Shown here: positions 17,267-26,616 of the stretch, piece by piece | Numbering within the stretch: the stretch's first letter is position 1 | Layout: every line of letters starts with the position of its first letter | DNA from: Pseudorhodobacter aquimaris | Lineage (GTDB): Bacteria; Pseudomonadota; Alphaproteobacteria; Rhodobacterales; Rhodobacteraceae | Length of the DNA stretch: 46,818 nt | Reading direction: 5' to 3' | Assembly: GCF_001202025.1 (NCBI RefSeq) | Contig: NZ_LGHS01000009.1 | Span: 1-46,818 of the forward strand | Notes under the pieces: model-generated | What the model saw: the letters and a program-made list of their open reading frames with translations, nothing else | Databases searched by the model: none | What the model was told of the DNA's origin: nothing | Program-made: the position numbers and the translations under genes

Positions 17267-17668
17267 TCAGCCGATAGCGCTGGTGGCAGTGCTGCCCATG
17301 GCCGCGTTTCGCAGCAACATCAGGATATCCTCGGCGAAAAATGGTCTGAAAAGAACCGGCCAGCCGCCCTTTTCCGCCTGTTGCTCCGCGCTGTCCCCAA
17401 GCAAAACAGCGCGACCCAAAGGCACATCAAGCCTTTGGGCCAAGGGTGATGCCGCGAAATCTGAATGACCTGCCTCAACAAAGGCAAGCGCTACGGATTC
17501 GGCTTCACCCAACAACTCGCACGCCTCCTGAGGCGTGCTGGCAGTAATGATCCGAGCGTAGGGCATGAAATCGCGGATCGTTGCGGCAAGGTCCCCGGCG
17601 ATCAGGAAATCACCGTGAACGATAATCACCGTGGTGCGGACTTGATCCATCGAACCTGGAACTGCCAA
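17267..17668 (-). CDS. degenerate receiver-domain protein
   Basis: About 133 aa when started at the TTG at 17668 (AVPGSMDQVRTTVIIVHGDFL), which has AAGGAG 6 nt upstream; an ATG at 17650 is the alternative. The fold pattern is a CheY-like receiver: an acidic start strand (VIIVHGDFLIAGDL), a central strand VALAFVEAG and a C-terminal VLFRPF. The phosphorylated Asp appears replaced by Glu and the conserved Lys by Arg, so it may signal without phosphorylation. No output domain is present. It is divergent from a Crp/Fnr regulator. Confidence 0.7.
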   Translation of the reverse strand: MAVPGSMDQVRTTVIIVHGDFLIAGDLAATIRDFMPYARIITASTPQEACELLGEAESVALAFVEAGHSDFAASPLAQRLDVPLGRAVLLGDSAEQQAEKGGWPVLFRPFFAEDILMLLRNAAMGSTATSAIG

Positions 17669-17758
17669 GGTAATCTCCTTCACCCAAAAAGAAATGATGG
17701 AACCAAACCTGCAATCGTGCATTAAACTATGACATAGGACCTGACGAATAGGCGAGCC

Positions 17759-18490
17759 ATGGCCGGAATCAGATGCAGTGCTTGTCCGCTGCGCGTAAAG
17801 GATATTTTTGTCCCTTTCACGGATGATGAAATCGCCTTCATGCAATCTTTCAAGAAAGGTGAGCTTGAGGTCGAGGCTGGCACGACCGTTTTGATGGAAG
17901 GGTCCAGCAGCCCGCAGCTTTACACCGTGTTAAGCGGCATGGGCACCCGTTACAAAACGCTGGAAAACGGGCGGCGCCAGGTCATCAACTTCTTGTTTCC
18001 CGGCGATTTCTCAGGGCTTCAAGCCAGCCTCATGGGCGAGATGAAACACTCGGTCGAGGCCTCTACCCACATGCGCCTGTGTGTTTTCAAACGTGAGGAT
18101 ATCTGGACCCTGTTTCGCGCCCATCCCGAACGCGCCTATGATTTGACATGGATCTCAGCCGTCGAGGAATATTTCCTTGGAGAGACATTGGCCTCGATCG
18201 GTCAAAGAGATGCGGCACAGCGGATTGCATGGGCTTTCGTCCGGATGTTCGAACGGCTGCGCGCCGTTGGTATGACACAGGAAAACACCGTCCCTCTGCC
18301 ATTTCGTCAACGTGATCTTGCCGATGCTTTGGGTCTATCGCTGGTCCATACCAATAAAACGTTGCAAAAGCTTCGCTGCCTTGATCTGGCACATTGGATG
18401 GACGGCAAGCTGACAATCCGCAACCTGCCTGCCCTTGCTGATCTTGCAATGATAGACCTAGAAAAGCCCGCACGCAGGCCGATCATGTAA
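17759..18490 (+). CDS. Crp/Fnr-family transcriptional regulator
   Basis: A 243-aa regulator with an N-terminal cyclic-nucleotide-type sensor barrel (about residues 20-130, LFPGDFSGLQASLMGE), a dimer helix and a C-terminal helix-turn-helix (LPFRQRDLADALGLSLVHTNKTLQKL). The N-terminus has a CSACPLR motif (C6, C9), found in a group of alphaproteobacterial Fnr-like proteins; the four-cysteine set of true Fnr is not complete. It may sense redox or another signal. It is divergent from the receiver-like gene, with about 90 bp between them. Confidence 0.85.
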   Translation: MAGIRCSACPLRVKDIFVPFTDDEIAFMQSFKKGELEVEAGTTVLMEGSSSPQLYTVLSGMGTRYKTLENGRRQVINFLFPGDFSGLQASLMGEMKHSVEASTHMRLCVFKREDIWTLFRAHPERAYDLTWISAVEEYFLGETLASIGQRDAAQRIAWAFVRMFERLRAVGMTQENTVPLPFRQRDLADALGLSLVHTNKTLQKLRCLDLAHWMDGKLTIRNLPALADLAMIDLEKPARRPIM

Positions 18491-18516
18491 AGCGCTGCGT
18501 CTAGGGGGTTGCATGA

Positions 18517-18870
18517 CTATTGCGGGATGGGGGCCTGGGCAGAGATCGCACAATATTCACTCGCATCCGCGTTACAGCTACCGGCCGCGACAGGGCGCAG
18601 CGCAAAACCGTCTTCGACCGCATCACCTTGGATTGTCACATGATAATGCCAGTTCAGTTCCGCCTCGGCGTGATCATGGCCATAAGGGGTGAAGGCCATA
18701 GCTGTCTCACCACAGCGCACAGCGACAACTTCGGTCCCTGCATCGGTCAGAATCTGCGAAACAACCCCGGCCCTGGCTTTGCAAGCCTCCATCGTTTCGG
18801 CCTGCGTAAAGGCGATATGCAACGGCTCGGCCTCATGCATGGTCAAGATTATGAGTACGATATTCAGCAT
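18517..18870 (-). CDS. small secreted protein of unknown function
   Basis: A 117-aa protein with a short hydrophobic N-terminus (MLNIVLIILTMHEAEP) that may be a signal peptide, and cysteines at several places (EACKAR, VRCGE, GSCNADASEYC) that could form disulfides in the periplasm. AAGGAAGAAAA just before the ATG is a good ribosome binding site. I do not recognise the family. It is convergent with the Crp/Fnr gene. Confidence 0.6.
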   Translation of the reverse strand: MLNIVLIILTMHEAEPLHIAFTQAETMEACKARAGVVSQILTDAGTEVVAVRCGETAMAFTPYGHDHAEAELNWHYHVTIQGDAVEDGFALRPVAAGSCNADASEYCAISAQAPIPQ

Positions 18871-18897
18871 TTTTCTTCCTTATATCAAACAGCACTT

Positions 18898-18932
18898 TCC
18901 CCCCGGCCAAGCGGTTTGACCGAGGGGGGGTG
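18898..18932 (-). terminator. GC-rich hairpin downstream of the decarboxylase
   Basis: C6-rich and G7-rich arms flank a loop containing AAGCGGTT, with a bulge. It directly follows the decarboxylase stop, so it probably ends that transcript, though the T-run on the minus strand is poor. Confidence 0.4.
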
Positions 18933-18935
18933 TTT

Positions 18936-20081
18936 TCAGGCGTGCAGGTCCAAGACAAGCTCCAGCCCCAACTCTCCAAACCCGTTAAAGCGGGTGTTGG
19001 TGACCGTGGAATAGGCGCCCATACCGTGGATCAACAGAAAATCCCCTTCGGCCAGATCATCGGGCAGCATCAGCTCTCCGGGCAAACGATCAACCGAATC
19101 GCACGTCGGGCCAAAGACGATGCGCGCAATCGGCTCACCGGTCCGTGGTTGGCCATCTGGGGCCAGAACCTCGGTCCGGTCAATGACACCGATCATCGGA
19201 AGCTCGGTCAAGCTGCCGTAAACCCCATCGTTCAGGAACACATGCGCATCATCGCGTAAGGCTTTGACGCGCGTGGCGACGGTAAAGGCATCGCCACACA
19301 GGCCGCGGCCCGGCTCACAGACCAAAAGCGGGCGTTTTTCGCCAAAGGCCTCGGTTGCGACACGGTCGATCATCTCGAAAATCGCGTCCAGATCGGGGGT
19401 GACCGCGTTCAAACGGTGGTTCGGAAAACCGCCGCCCACGTTCAACCGCGCAATGGTCACACCGGCATCCTCGGCAATCTCGGCGGCGGTGCGGATATAG
19501 GTTTCCCACGCGGCAGGCTCAGTACATTGCGTGCCGGGATGGAAGGTGAGCGAGGGCACGAAACCGGCCTTGGCCACAGCTTGCAACAACTCGACCGCCA
19601 ACTCCGTCGTCGCGCCGAATTTGGCACCGAAGTTATAGGCCGCACCGCCCACCGGCAGCTTGAAGCGCACGGTGATTTCGGTCCCCTCTGCTGGAACCGC
19701 CTCGATCAGCTTGGCCAGTTCCGACACAGAATCAACGGAATAGGATTTCACCCCCAGCCCCACCGCCACCTGAATTTCCGAGCGCGAGCGCACCGGGTTA
19801 TTGTAATGCAAGGCCGCATCCGGGCACAGGCGGCGGATCAGCTGCATCTCAAAGGGAGAGGCCACATCAAAGCCGCGCAAACCGGCCTCTGACAGGTTTT
19901 GCACCACCTCTTCCATCGGGTTGGATTTGACCGCATAGGTCACCATGCCGGGAAAGCTGTCGATAAACTTGCGGGCCATCGCCTTTAGCGCGGAAGGTGC
20001 GAAAAACAGCACCGGATTTTCAGGTTGAACCGTTGACAGATATTCCGTCGGATTGGTCCAGATTGTTTTCGAGTGTCCCAT
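18936..20081 (-). CDS. ornithine/lysine decarboxylase, alanine-racemase fold
   Basis: A 381-aa PLP enzyme of the group IV decarboxylases (Orn/DAP/Arg decarboxylase 2 family) that makes putrescine or cadaverine in polyamine synthesis. The PLP lysine is in TYAVKSNPM, the cofactor-binding glycines in LNVGGGFP, the phosphate site in EPGRGLCG, and the catalytic cysteine in GPTCDSVDR. The size and motifs fit ornithine decarboxylase better than DAP decarboxylase. The ATG at 20081 has AAAGGAA upstream, so it is preferred over the one at 20099. It is divergent from an Lrp-type regulator. Confidence 0.88.
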   Translation of the reverse strand: MGHSKTIWTNPTEYLSTVQPENPVLFFAPSALKAMARKFIDSFPGMVTYAVKSNPMEEVVQNLSEAGLRGFDVASPFEMQLIRRLCPDAALHYNNPVRSRSEIQVAVGLGVKSYSVDSVSELAKLIEAVPAEGTEITVRFKLPVGGAAYNFGAKFGATTELAVELLQAVAKAGFVPSLTFHPGTQCTEPAAWETYIRTAAEIAEDAGVTIARLNVGGGFPNHRLNAVTPDLDAIFEMIDRVATEAFGEKRPLLVCEPGRGLCGDAFTVATRVKALRDDAHVFLNDGVYGSLTELPMIGVIDRTEVLAPDGQPRTGEPIARIVFGPTCDSVDRLPGELMLPDDLAEGDFLLIHGMGAYSTVTNTRFNGFGELGLELVLDLHA

Positions 20082-20264
20082 CAGCGTTCCTTTCCGCATT
20101 GGTCATGGCGCAAACACCTGTCCCATCCCCTCAGGGAAATCAAGCGCCCGCATGGTTTAACAAAACCAGGCCAGGTGCGTATGAGCCGCCCTTTTCCTGA
20201 AAACAAGAATAGGCTATTTGGGATACAATTTCACCGATTAAAACTGTATAAATATATGAAACCA

Positions 20265-20279
20265 TCGTCATAATGACGA
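20265..20279. promoter_or_regulatory. perfect palindrome upstream of the Lrp-type gene
   Basis: TCGTCAT-A-ATGACGA, a 7-bp dyad around one base in an AT-rich stretch, 18 bp before the regulator start. It is a plausible autoregulatory operator that could also act on the divergent decarboxylase gene. No binding data. Confidence 0.5.
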
Positions 20280-20297
20280 AACAATCGGGCATATTGT

Positions 20298-20729
20298 ATG
20301 GATGATCTGGATCGACACATAATCGGGCTCTTGGGGGCCGATGCGCGCATTTCGGTGGCCACGCTTGCGCGACGGCTCAAGGTTGCGCGTTCCACTATTC
20401 AGGCGCGTTTGGAACGGCTGGAAACCAATGGTACCATTGCGGGCTATACGCTCAAGCTTGGGGATGCGGGGCGGCAGGGTCGGCTGCGTGCCTCGGTCCT
20501 CTTGATGATAGAGCCGCGCACACAGGCCGCCTGCCTGACGCGTCTTCGCGCCATCGCCGAGGTGGAGCGGGTCTTTACCACCTCCGGCCGTTTTGATCTG
20601 TTGCTGGAACTGAGCGCGCCGAATACTCAGGTACTGGATCAGGTGCTGGATCAGATCGGCTCTATGGCCGGGGTGAAATCATCAGAAAGTCTGATCCACC
20701 TGTCGACGAAAATTGATCGGGCCGTCTAG
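20298..20729 (+). CDS. Lrp/AsnC-family regulator
   Basis: A 143-aa regulator. The N-terminal helix-turn-helix is MDDLDRHIIGLLGADARISVATLARRLKVARSTIQARLERLE. The C-terminal RAM (ligand-binding) domain begins at about residue 65 and includes VERVFTTSGRFDLLLEL. Such proteins bind amino acids and form octamers. Divergent placement next to the ornithine-type decarboxylase suggests it controls polyamine or basic amino acid metabolism, which is inference from position. Its stop lies about 90 bp before valS. Confidence 0.9.
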   Translation: MDDLDRHIIGLLGADARISVATLARRLKVARSTIQARLERLETNGTIAGYTLKLGDAGRQGRLRASVLLMIEPRTQAACLTRLRAIAEVERVFTTSGRFDLLLELSAPNTQVLDQVLDQIGSMAGVKSSESLIHLSTKIDRAV

Positions 20730-20822
20730 ATCGCACCATCCGGGGCATCTGCATCGAAACCGCGCTTCCCCTTGGCACGCGGGCGCGGTAGAACACCCCA
20801 AATGCCGAAAAGGAAGCCCAAG

Positions 20823-23800
20823 ATGCCGATGGAAAAAACCTTCAACGCCGCCGAGGCCGAAGCCCGTATCTCTGCCAAATGGGAGGCCGATGGCGCATTT
20901 CGTGCCGGTGCCAATGCCAGCCGCGATGAAACCTTCTGCATCATGATACCGCCGCCCAATGTGACCGGCTCCTTGCATGTGGGGCACGCCTTCAACAACA
21001 CCATTCAGGATATTCTGGTGCGTTGGAAACGGATGCAGGGCTATGACACCCTATGGCAGCCGGGTCAGGACCACGCGGGCATCGCAACCCAGCTTGTGGT
21101 CGAACGTCAGATGGCCGCGGATGGCCTGCCCACGCGCGCCGAAATGGGTCGGCCTGCTTTTCTGGAAAAAGTCTGGGAATGGAAAGAGCAATCCGGCGAC
21201 ACAATTATCAACCAACTCAAACGTCTTGGCGCGTCTTGTGATTGGGAACGCAACGCCTTCACCATGGATGAGGGGTTCCACGATGCCGTCATCAAGGTCT
21301 TTGTGGAGATGTATAACAAGGGCCAGATCTATCGCGGCAAGCGTCTGGTCAACTGGGACCCCCATTTCGAAACCGCCATTTCCGATCTCGAGGTCGAGAA
21401 TGTCGAGGTTGCGGGCCATATGTGGCACTTCAAATACCCGCTGGCCGGCGGGGAAACCTATGAATATGTCGAACGTGATGAAGACGGAAATGTAACCCTG
21501 CGCGAGATGCGCGACTATATTTCCATCGCCACCACGCGGCCTGAAACCATGCTGGGGGACGGCGCGGTTGCTGTTCATCCATCGGATGAACGTTATGCGT
21601 CAATCATCGGAAAACTATGCGAAATTCCGGTTGGCCCCAAGGCAGAACGTCGCCTGATCCCGATCATCACCGATGAATACCCCGATAAGAATTTCGGCTC
21701 CGGTGCGGTGAAAATCACCGGCGCGCATGACTTTAACGACTACGGCGTGGCACAGCGCAACAGCATCCCGCTTTACGCGCTGATGGATACCAAGGCCCGC
21801 ATGCGCACCGATGGGCTGTCCTATGCCGAGTCTGCCGCCATCGCCAAGGCAATCGCCAAGGGCGAAGAGCCGCCGACAGACACCACCCATATCAACCTCG
21901 TCCCTGACGATTACCGCGGCCTCGACCGTTTCGAGGCCCGCAAGAAGGTGATCGCCGATATCACCGCCGAAGGGCTTGACGTGACCGAATTGGTCAAAAG
22001 CATCGACCCCGAAACCAATTCCGAACATCTGGAAAAGGTGGCGGTTGTAGAGAACAAGCCGATCATGCAGCCCTTTGGCGACCGCTCCAAAGTGGTGATC
22101 GAGCCGATGTTGACTGACCAATGGTTCGTCGACACCGCCAAAATCGTACAGCCTGCGCTGGATGCGGTGCGTGAAGGCCGCACCAAGATCATGCCGGAAT
22201 CGGGCGAGAAGGTCTATTTCCACTGGCTGGATAATATTGAACCGTGGTGCATCTCACGCCAGCTTTGGTGGGGGCATCAGATCCCGGTCTGGTACGGTCT
22301 TGACCTTGGCTATGAGGGCAAGCTGGAGGATGACGGCGATCTGGATGAGGTCGACCTGCTCGGGCTGCTCTTGCCTGACGGGATGCTGCAAAGCGGCACT
22401 GTGATGCATTGCGCGCCTTCATTCGAGGATGTGAAAAACGGCTTCTTTGACGATAACGCAGATATTCCCGCCCCGCTCAACAATGCGCGCATCATTGAGG
22501 TCGCCAATAAACACGAGGCGGTAGAGGTCCTTGCCGCCAGTCTGGCAGAATATAACGTCAGCCAGGACCCGACCCATCTGGTCTATCCGGTTTGGCGCGA
22601 CCCCGACGTGCTTGATACTTGGTTTTCCTCCGGTCTCTGGCCCATCGGAACATTAGGATGGCCCAATAACACGCCGGAATTGCAGAAGTATTTCCCGACG
22701 AATACGCTTGTCACTGGTCAGGACATCCTGTTCTTCTGGGTTGCCCGCATGATGATGATGCAGCTTGCCGTGGTCGGTCAGGAACCTTTCGACACCGTCT
22801 ATCTCCACCAATTGGTGCGCGATGAGAAGGGTGAGAAGATGTCCAAAACCCGCGGCAATGTGATTGACCCGCTGGTGATTGTCGATGAATACGGTGCCGA
22901 TGCCCTGCGCTTTACCATGGCGCAGATGGCGGCAATGGGCGGTGTGCTCAAGCTGTCCGAAGACCGGATTAAGGGTTATCGCAACTTTGGCACAAAGCTT
23001 TGGAATGCCTGCCGTTTTGCCGAGATGAACGGCGTTTGGGAAGGTCACGCCACCAGCGCAGCCCCAGCCGCCGAGGCCCGCGTGAACCGCTGGATCATCG
23101 CCGAGGCCGCCAAGACCCGCGCCGAGGTCGACGCCGCGTTGGAGGCCTATAAGTTCAACGATGCCGCCAACGCGCTTTATGCCTTTGTCTGGGGCAAGGT
23201 CTGCGATTGGTATGTCGAATTTGCCAAGCCGCTGTTTGATGGCGACCAAGCCGATGAGACCCGCAAGACGATGGCCTGGGTGCTGGATCAATGTATGATC
23301 ATGCTGCACCCGATCATGCCCTTCATCACCGAAGAGCTTTGGGCCACCACCGGCACCCGCGCCAAGCCGCTGGTCCATGCCGATTGGCCAACCTATGGCA
23401 CAGAGCTGATCGATGCGGATGCGCTACGCGAGATGAACTGGGTCACCGGCCTGATCGAGGATATCCGCTCGGCGCGCGCGCAAATGCATGTGCCTGCCGG
23501 TCTGAAGGTAGAGCTGCTTTGTGTCGGGCTGGATGAAAACGCCAAGGCGGCACTGGCGGCGAATGAGGCGTTGATCTTCCGTCTTGCCCGGATCGAGAGC
23601 GCGCAAGAGGCGGCGCAAGTTCCCAAAGGGGCGATCACCGTCGCCGCCGAGGGCGCAACCTTTGCTATCCCGCTGGAAGGGCTGATCGACATCGCCGAAG
23701 AACGCGCGCGGCTGTCGAAAACGCTGGAAAAGCTGGAAAAGGATATGGGCGGGCTGCGTGGCCGTTTGAACAACCCCAAATTCGTGGCCAGCGCCAAGCC

Positions 23801-23897
23801 CGAAGTGGTTGAGGAAACCCGCGAAAAGCTGGCCTTGGGTGAGGAAGAAATCACCAAGATCCAGGCCGCCTTGGCGCGCCTTGCCGAAATGGAATAG
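20823..23897 (+). CDS. valS: valyl-tRNA synthetase
   Basis: A class I synthetase of 1024 aa that charges tRNA-Val and edits mischarged threonine. The HIGH motif is SLHVGHAFN, the KMSKS motif is EKMSKTRGN, and the middle CP1 editing domain includes the [17 protein letters not shown] segment. The C-terminal coiled coil ([19 protein letters not shown]) is the tRNA-binding arm. The start at 20823 has AAAAGGAAG 6 nt upstream, so it is preferred over 20772. A hairpin terminator follows. Confidence 0.95.
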   Translation: MPMEKTFNAAEAEARISAKWEADGAFRAGANASRDETFCIMIPPPNVTGSLHVGHAFNNTIQDILVRWKRMQGYDTLWQPGQDHAGIATQLVVERQMAADGLPTRAEMGRPAFLEKVWEWKEQSGDTIINQLKRLGASCDWERNAFTMDEGFHDAVIKVFVEMYNKGQIYRGKRLVNWDPHFETAISDLEVENVEVAGHMWHFKYPLAGGETYEYVERDEDGNVTLREMRDYISIATTRPETMLGDGAVAVHPSDERYASIIGKLCEIPVGPKAERRLIPIITDEYPDKNFGSGAVKITGAHDFNDYGVAQRNSIPLYALMDTKARMRTDGLSYAESAAIAKAIAKGEEPPTDTTHINLVPDDYRGLDRFEARKKVIADITAEGLDVTELVKSIDPETNSEHLEKVAVVENKPIMQPFGDRSKVVIEPMLTDQWFVDTAKIVQPALDAVREGRTKIMPESGEKVYFHWLDNIEPWCISRQLWWGHQIPVWYGLDLGYEGKLEDDGDLDEVDLLGLLLPDGMLQSGTVMHCAPSFEDVKNGFFDDNADIPAPLNNARIIEVANKHEAVEVLAASLAEYNVSQDPTHLVYPVWRDPDVLDTWFSSGLWPIGTLGWPNNTPELQKYFPTNTLVTGQDILFFWVARMMMMQLAVVGQEPFDTVYLHQLVRDEKGEKMSKTRGNVIDPLVIVDEYGADALRFTMAQMAAMGGVLKLSEDRIKGYRNFGTKLWNACRFAEMNGVWEGHATSAAPAAEARVNRWIIAEAAKTRAEVDAALEAYKFNDAANALYAFVWGKVCDWYVEFAKPLFDGDQADETRKTMAWVLDQCMIMLHPIMPFITEELWATTGTRAKPLVHADWPTYGTELIDADALREMNWVTGLIEDIRSARAQMHVPAGLKVELLCVGLDENAKAALAANEALIFRLARIESAQEAAQVPKGAITVAAEGATFAIPLEGLIDIAEERARLSKTLEKLEKDMGGLRGRLNNPKFVASAKPEVVEETREKLALGEEEITKIQAALARLAEME

Positions 23898-23918
23898 GGC
23901 ATCGCCCGACCTGAAAAC

Positions 23919-23942
23919 AAAGGGGGGCAATCTGCCCCCTTT
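23919..23942 (+). terminator. probable terminator of valS
   Basis: AAAGGGGGGCA and TGCCCCCTTT pair around ATC, with one unpaired G, about 20 bp after the valS stop. The T-run is short. It lies 20 bp before the next ATG. Confidence 0.6.
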
Positions 23943-23961
23943 CCACAACCCGGAGCCGCCG

Positions 23962-25068
23962 ATGACCCCCCCTCGCTTTACCCCGCTAAGCCAATCCCTG
24001 CCCGCAAGCGTGCCTTTTGTCGGCCCCGAAACGCAGGAACGGGCCATGGGCCATGCCTTCAAGGCGCGTCTTGGTGCGAATGAAAACATGTTTGGCCCCT
24101 CGCCCCGCGCGCTAGCGGCAATAGCCGCGGCGGCGCGTGATGTCTGGATGTACGGCGATCCGGAAAACCATGACCTGCGTGTGGGCCTTGCGGCGCATCA
24201 TGGGGTGGCCCCCGAAAATATCGTCGTGGGCGAAGGGATTGACGGGCTTTTGGGCTATCTCGTGCGGTTGGTGATCGCAGCGGGCGATGCGGTTGTGACC
24301 TCTGACGGGGCTTATCCGACGTTCAACTTCCATGTGGCGGGCTTTGGCGGCGTGTTGCACAAGGTGCCCTACCGCGATGATTTTGAGGATCCTGATGCGC
24401 TGTTGGCACGCGCTCGCGCGGTGGATGCCAAGCTGATCTATCTGTCAAATCCCGACAATCCGATGGGCAACCAATTGCCAGCCGAGACTGTGGAACAGAT
24501 GGTTGAAAACCTGCCCGAGGGCTGCCTGCTGATTCTGGATGAGGCCTATATCGACCTTGCCCCCGATGACAGCGCACCGAAAATTGCCCCCGATGATCCG
24601 CGTGTCATCCGTTTCCGCACGTTTTCCAAGGGCTATGCCATGGCGGGGCTTCGGGTTGGCTATGCAATTGCAGCACCCGAACTGGCACAGGCCTTCAACA
24701 AGGTGCGCAATCACTTTGGCATAGGCCGTATCGCACAGGCCGGCGCGCTGGCGGCCTTGGCCGATCAGGACTGGTTGCGCCAGATAAAGGCAAAAATCGT
24801 CGCGGCGCGTGAGGGTTTTGCCACGGTGGCGCGCGAAAACGATTTACAGGCACTGCCATCCGCGACGAATTTCATCTGCATCGACTGCGGTAAGGATGGA
24901 GACTTCGCGCGCCGGGTTCTGGCAGAGCTGGGCAGTCTGGGTGTCTTTGTCCGCATGCCCGGAACCGCACCTATGGATCGCTGTATCCGCGTCAGCCTGG
25001 GCGATGCAGATGCGTTGGAGATCTTTAGGGATGCCCTGCCGCGCGCTTTGGCGGCGGCAAGGGATTGA
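23962..25068 (+). CDS. HisC-like class I/II aminotransferase
   Basis: A 368-aa PLP-dependent aminotransferase. The core motifs are RLGANENMFGPSPRA, YLSNPDNPMGN, LILDEAYIDL and the cofactor lysine in RTFSKGYAMAGLRVGYA. This pattern fits histidinol-phosphate aminotransferase and its paralogues, which also act on aromatic amino acids. No other histidine-synthesis gene is near, so the substrate is uncertain. It starts 20 bp after the valS hairpin. The ATG at 23962 begins just before the conserved region. Confidence 0.85.
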   Translation: MTPPRFTPLSQSLPASVPFVGPETQERAMGHAFKARLGANENMFGPSPRALAAIAAAARDVWMYGDPENHDLRVGLAAHHGVAPENIVVGEGIDGLLGYLVRLVIAAGDAVVTSDGAYPTFNFHVAGFGGVLHKVPYRDDFEDPDALLARARAVDAKLIYLSNPDNPMGNQLPAETVEQMVENLPEGCLLILDEAYIDLAPDDSAPKIAPDDPRVIRFRTFSKGYAMAGLRVGYAIAAPELAQAFNKVRNHFGIGRIAQAGALAALADQDWLRQIKAKIVAAREGFATVARENDLQALPSATNFICIDCGKDGDFARRVLAELGSLGVFVRMPGTAPMDRCIRVSLGDADALEIFRDALPRALAAARD

Positions 25069-25077
25069 TCAATCCGC

Positions 25078-25425
25078 CTATGGCGCTTTGCTGACCGCTT
25101 CAATCGGATCAGGGGCTTTGGGCACGGCCGAAAGCTTAGGTTCGGCTCGGACCGGTATAGCTTCTGGGGTCAGCATTTCTACGGCCTCGGCCCGGGATTC
25201 GCGGCGAAAGGTCAACATGTTCTGGAACACTGATTTGGTGCCGGTCAGGCCCGAACGCTCTTCACAGGGCAAGGTATCGGCGCGGACATATTCCCAGCCC
25301 GCAGCCCCCATTTCATTCATCAATCGGGTCAAACGATAGGCAAATCGTTCAGCCGGGGTTTTGACTCCTTTGGCCTTCTCACCTTTGTTCGGGGCCGGAA
25401 TGACCTTGTACTCATAGAATTTCAT
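25078..25425 (-). CDS. DUF4177-type small protein
   Basis: A 115-aa protein. Residues 1-75 (MKFYEYKVIPAPNKGEK, then MNEMGAAGWEYVRADTLPCEER) fit the DUF4177 domain, a small beta-alpha fold of unknown function. The C-terminal 40 residues are low-complexity, Ala/Pro/Glu rich. It is convergent with the aminotransferase gene, with only 9 bp between their stops. Confidence 0.72.
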   Translation of the reverse strand: MKFYEYKVIPAPNKGEKAKGVKTPAERFAYRLTRLMNEMGAAGWEYVRADTLPCEERSGLTGTKSVFQNMLTFRRESRAEAVEMLTPEAIPVRAEPKLSAVPKAPDPIEAVSKAP

Positions 25426-25496
25426 GGGGCCTCCAAGCGCCTTTTTGCACGGGATATAGCCGATTGGCCAATCGAGGGAAAGAAAAATGGCCCCTG

Positions 25497-26180
25497 TTAA
25501 TACACATCCGAAAGCCCCACTGACCGAACCGAGGGCAAAACCGTCACTGCGGCCCCGTGGACATGGCGATCATAAAGATCGATCGCGTCCTGGTTCAGCA
25601 TCCGGATACAGCCCGAGGAAACGGCATGTCCCAACTCTTGCGCGCTAGCGTCGCCGTGAATGCGGTAAAGCGTATCCTTGCCGTTCTGGAACAGATAGAG
25701 CGCGCGCGCGCCCAATGGATTGCCCGGCCCCGCATCCATCCCACCATTGGCAACGGAATAGGGCGCAAGCTCTGGCCGCCGTTTGATCATATCGTCGGGC
25801 ACCTTCCAACGGGGCCATTCACGCCCGAACTGCAAACGCGCCGTGCCATCCCATGAAAAGCCCTGTGCGCCAACGCTAACGCCGTAGCGGATCGCCGTTT
25901 CCCGCCCCTCGACAAAATGCAAAAGCTTGGCACCGGGGTCGATAATAATGCTGCCGCGCGGGCTGTTGGGCCACGGGTTTTGCACCTCTTGGCGCCACAG
26001 CTCAGGCGCAAGGCTGCCTTCCTCAATCGCGGGAATCGGAAAGGGTTCACCATATATCGGGCCGTAAAACATAGGCAGCGGCGGGTACGCGGGCGGGGCC
26101 GCTTCGGGGGCTATCGGGCGCGCACAGGCGGAAAGCGCCGCCATCGCACCGAATGCGGCAAAACATCTTCTGGTCAACAT
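25497..26180 (-). CDS. L,D-transpeptidase (YkuD/ErfK family)
   Basis: A 227-aa envelope protein. The N-terminus MLTRRCFAAFGAMAALSACARP has twin arginines followed by a hydrophobic stretch and a lipobox-like LSAC, so it is exported and may be a lipoprotein. The catalytic region is RIHGDASAQELGHAVSSGCIRM, with the His and Cys of YkuD enzymes. It would form 3-3 peptidoglycan cross-links or attach proteins to peptidoglycan. It follows a small secreted-protein gene in the same direction. Confidence 0.88.
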   Translation of the reverse strand: MLTRRCFAAFGAMAALSACARPIAPEAAPPAYPPLPMFYGPIYGEPFPIPAIEEGSLAPELWRQEVQNPWPNSPRGSIIIDPGAKLLHFVEGRETAIRYGVSVGAQGFSWDGTARLQFGREWPRWKVPDDMIKRRPELAPYSVANGGMDAGPGNPLGARALYLFQNGKDTLYRIHGDASAQELGHAVSSGCIRMLNQDAIDLYDRHVHGAAVTVLPSVRSVGLSDVY

Positions 26181-26220
26181 GTTGTGTTCCTCAAGGTCTG
26201 ATATAGGGCTGATTGTGGTA

Positions 26221-26535
26221 TCAGACCACTCGCGGTGGCCCGCGCGGCGGAGAGGGAATGGTGCCCTGCCCCAGTATGGCGCGCGACATCTGGAAAACTG
26301 CGTCCACTTGTATCTGCGGCGGCACTGTAAATCCGGCCATTAAGGCCATGTCCACCTGACAGGGCAGAATCGCGCTGCGGCAGGGCTTGGGGGTATTCTG
26401 CAGCGTGCTGGGCACAGTTTGTTGCGAGGCAGCAACCAAAGCAGGTCGCGCAGAAACCTGCGTGGCCGAAAACGCCCCCCAAGGCAAAACCAGCAAGATC
26501 AGCAAAGCCTGACAAAAAGAACGCAATATCATCAT
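26221..26535 (-). CDS. small secreted protein of unknown function
   Basis: A 104-aa protein with a clear signal peptide, MMILRSFCQALLILLVLPWGAFSA, cleaved near residue 24. The mature part has two cysteines (PKPCRSAILPCQVD) and a proline-rich tail. I do not recognise a family. It lies between gatB and the L,D-transpeptidase gene, with 40 bp between its stop and the transpeptidase start. Confidence 0.55.
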   Translation of the reverse strand: MMILRSFCQALLILLVLPWGAFSATQVSARPALVAASQQTVPSTLQNTPKPCRSAILPCQVDMALMAGFTVPPQIQVDAVFQMSRAILGQGTIPSPPRGPPRVV

Positions 26536-26616
26536 AGAGCGAACATCGGCGATTTCACCCTGAAAGGAAAGCGGAGCGCCGATCAGCTTGTCGTGATCGG
26601 CGCACGGATACCCCTA

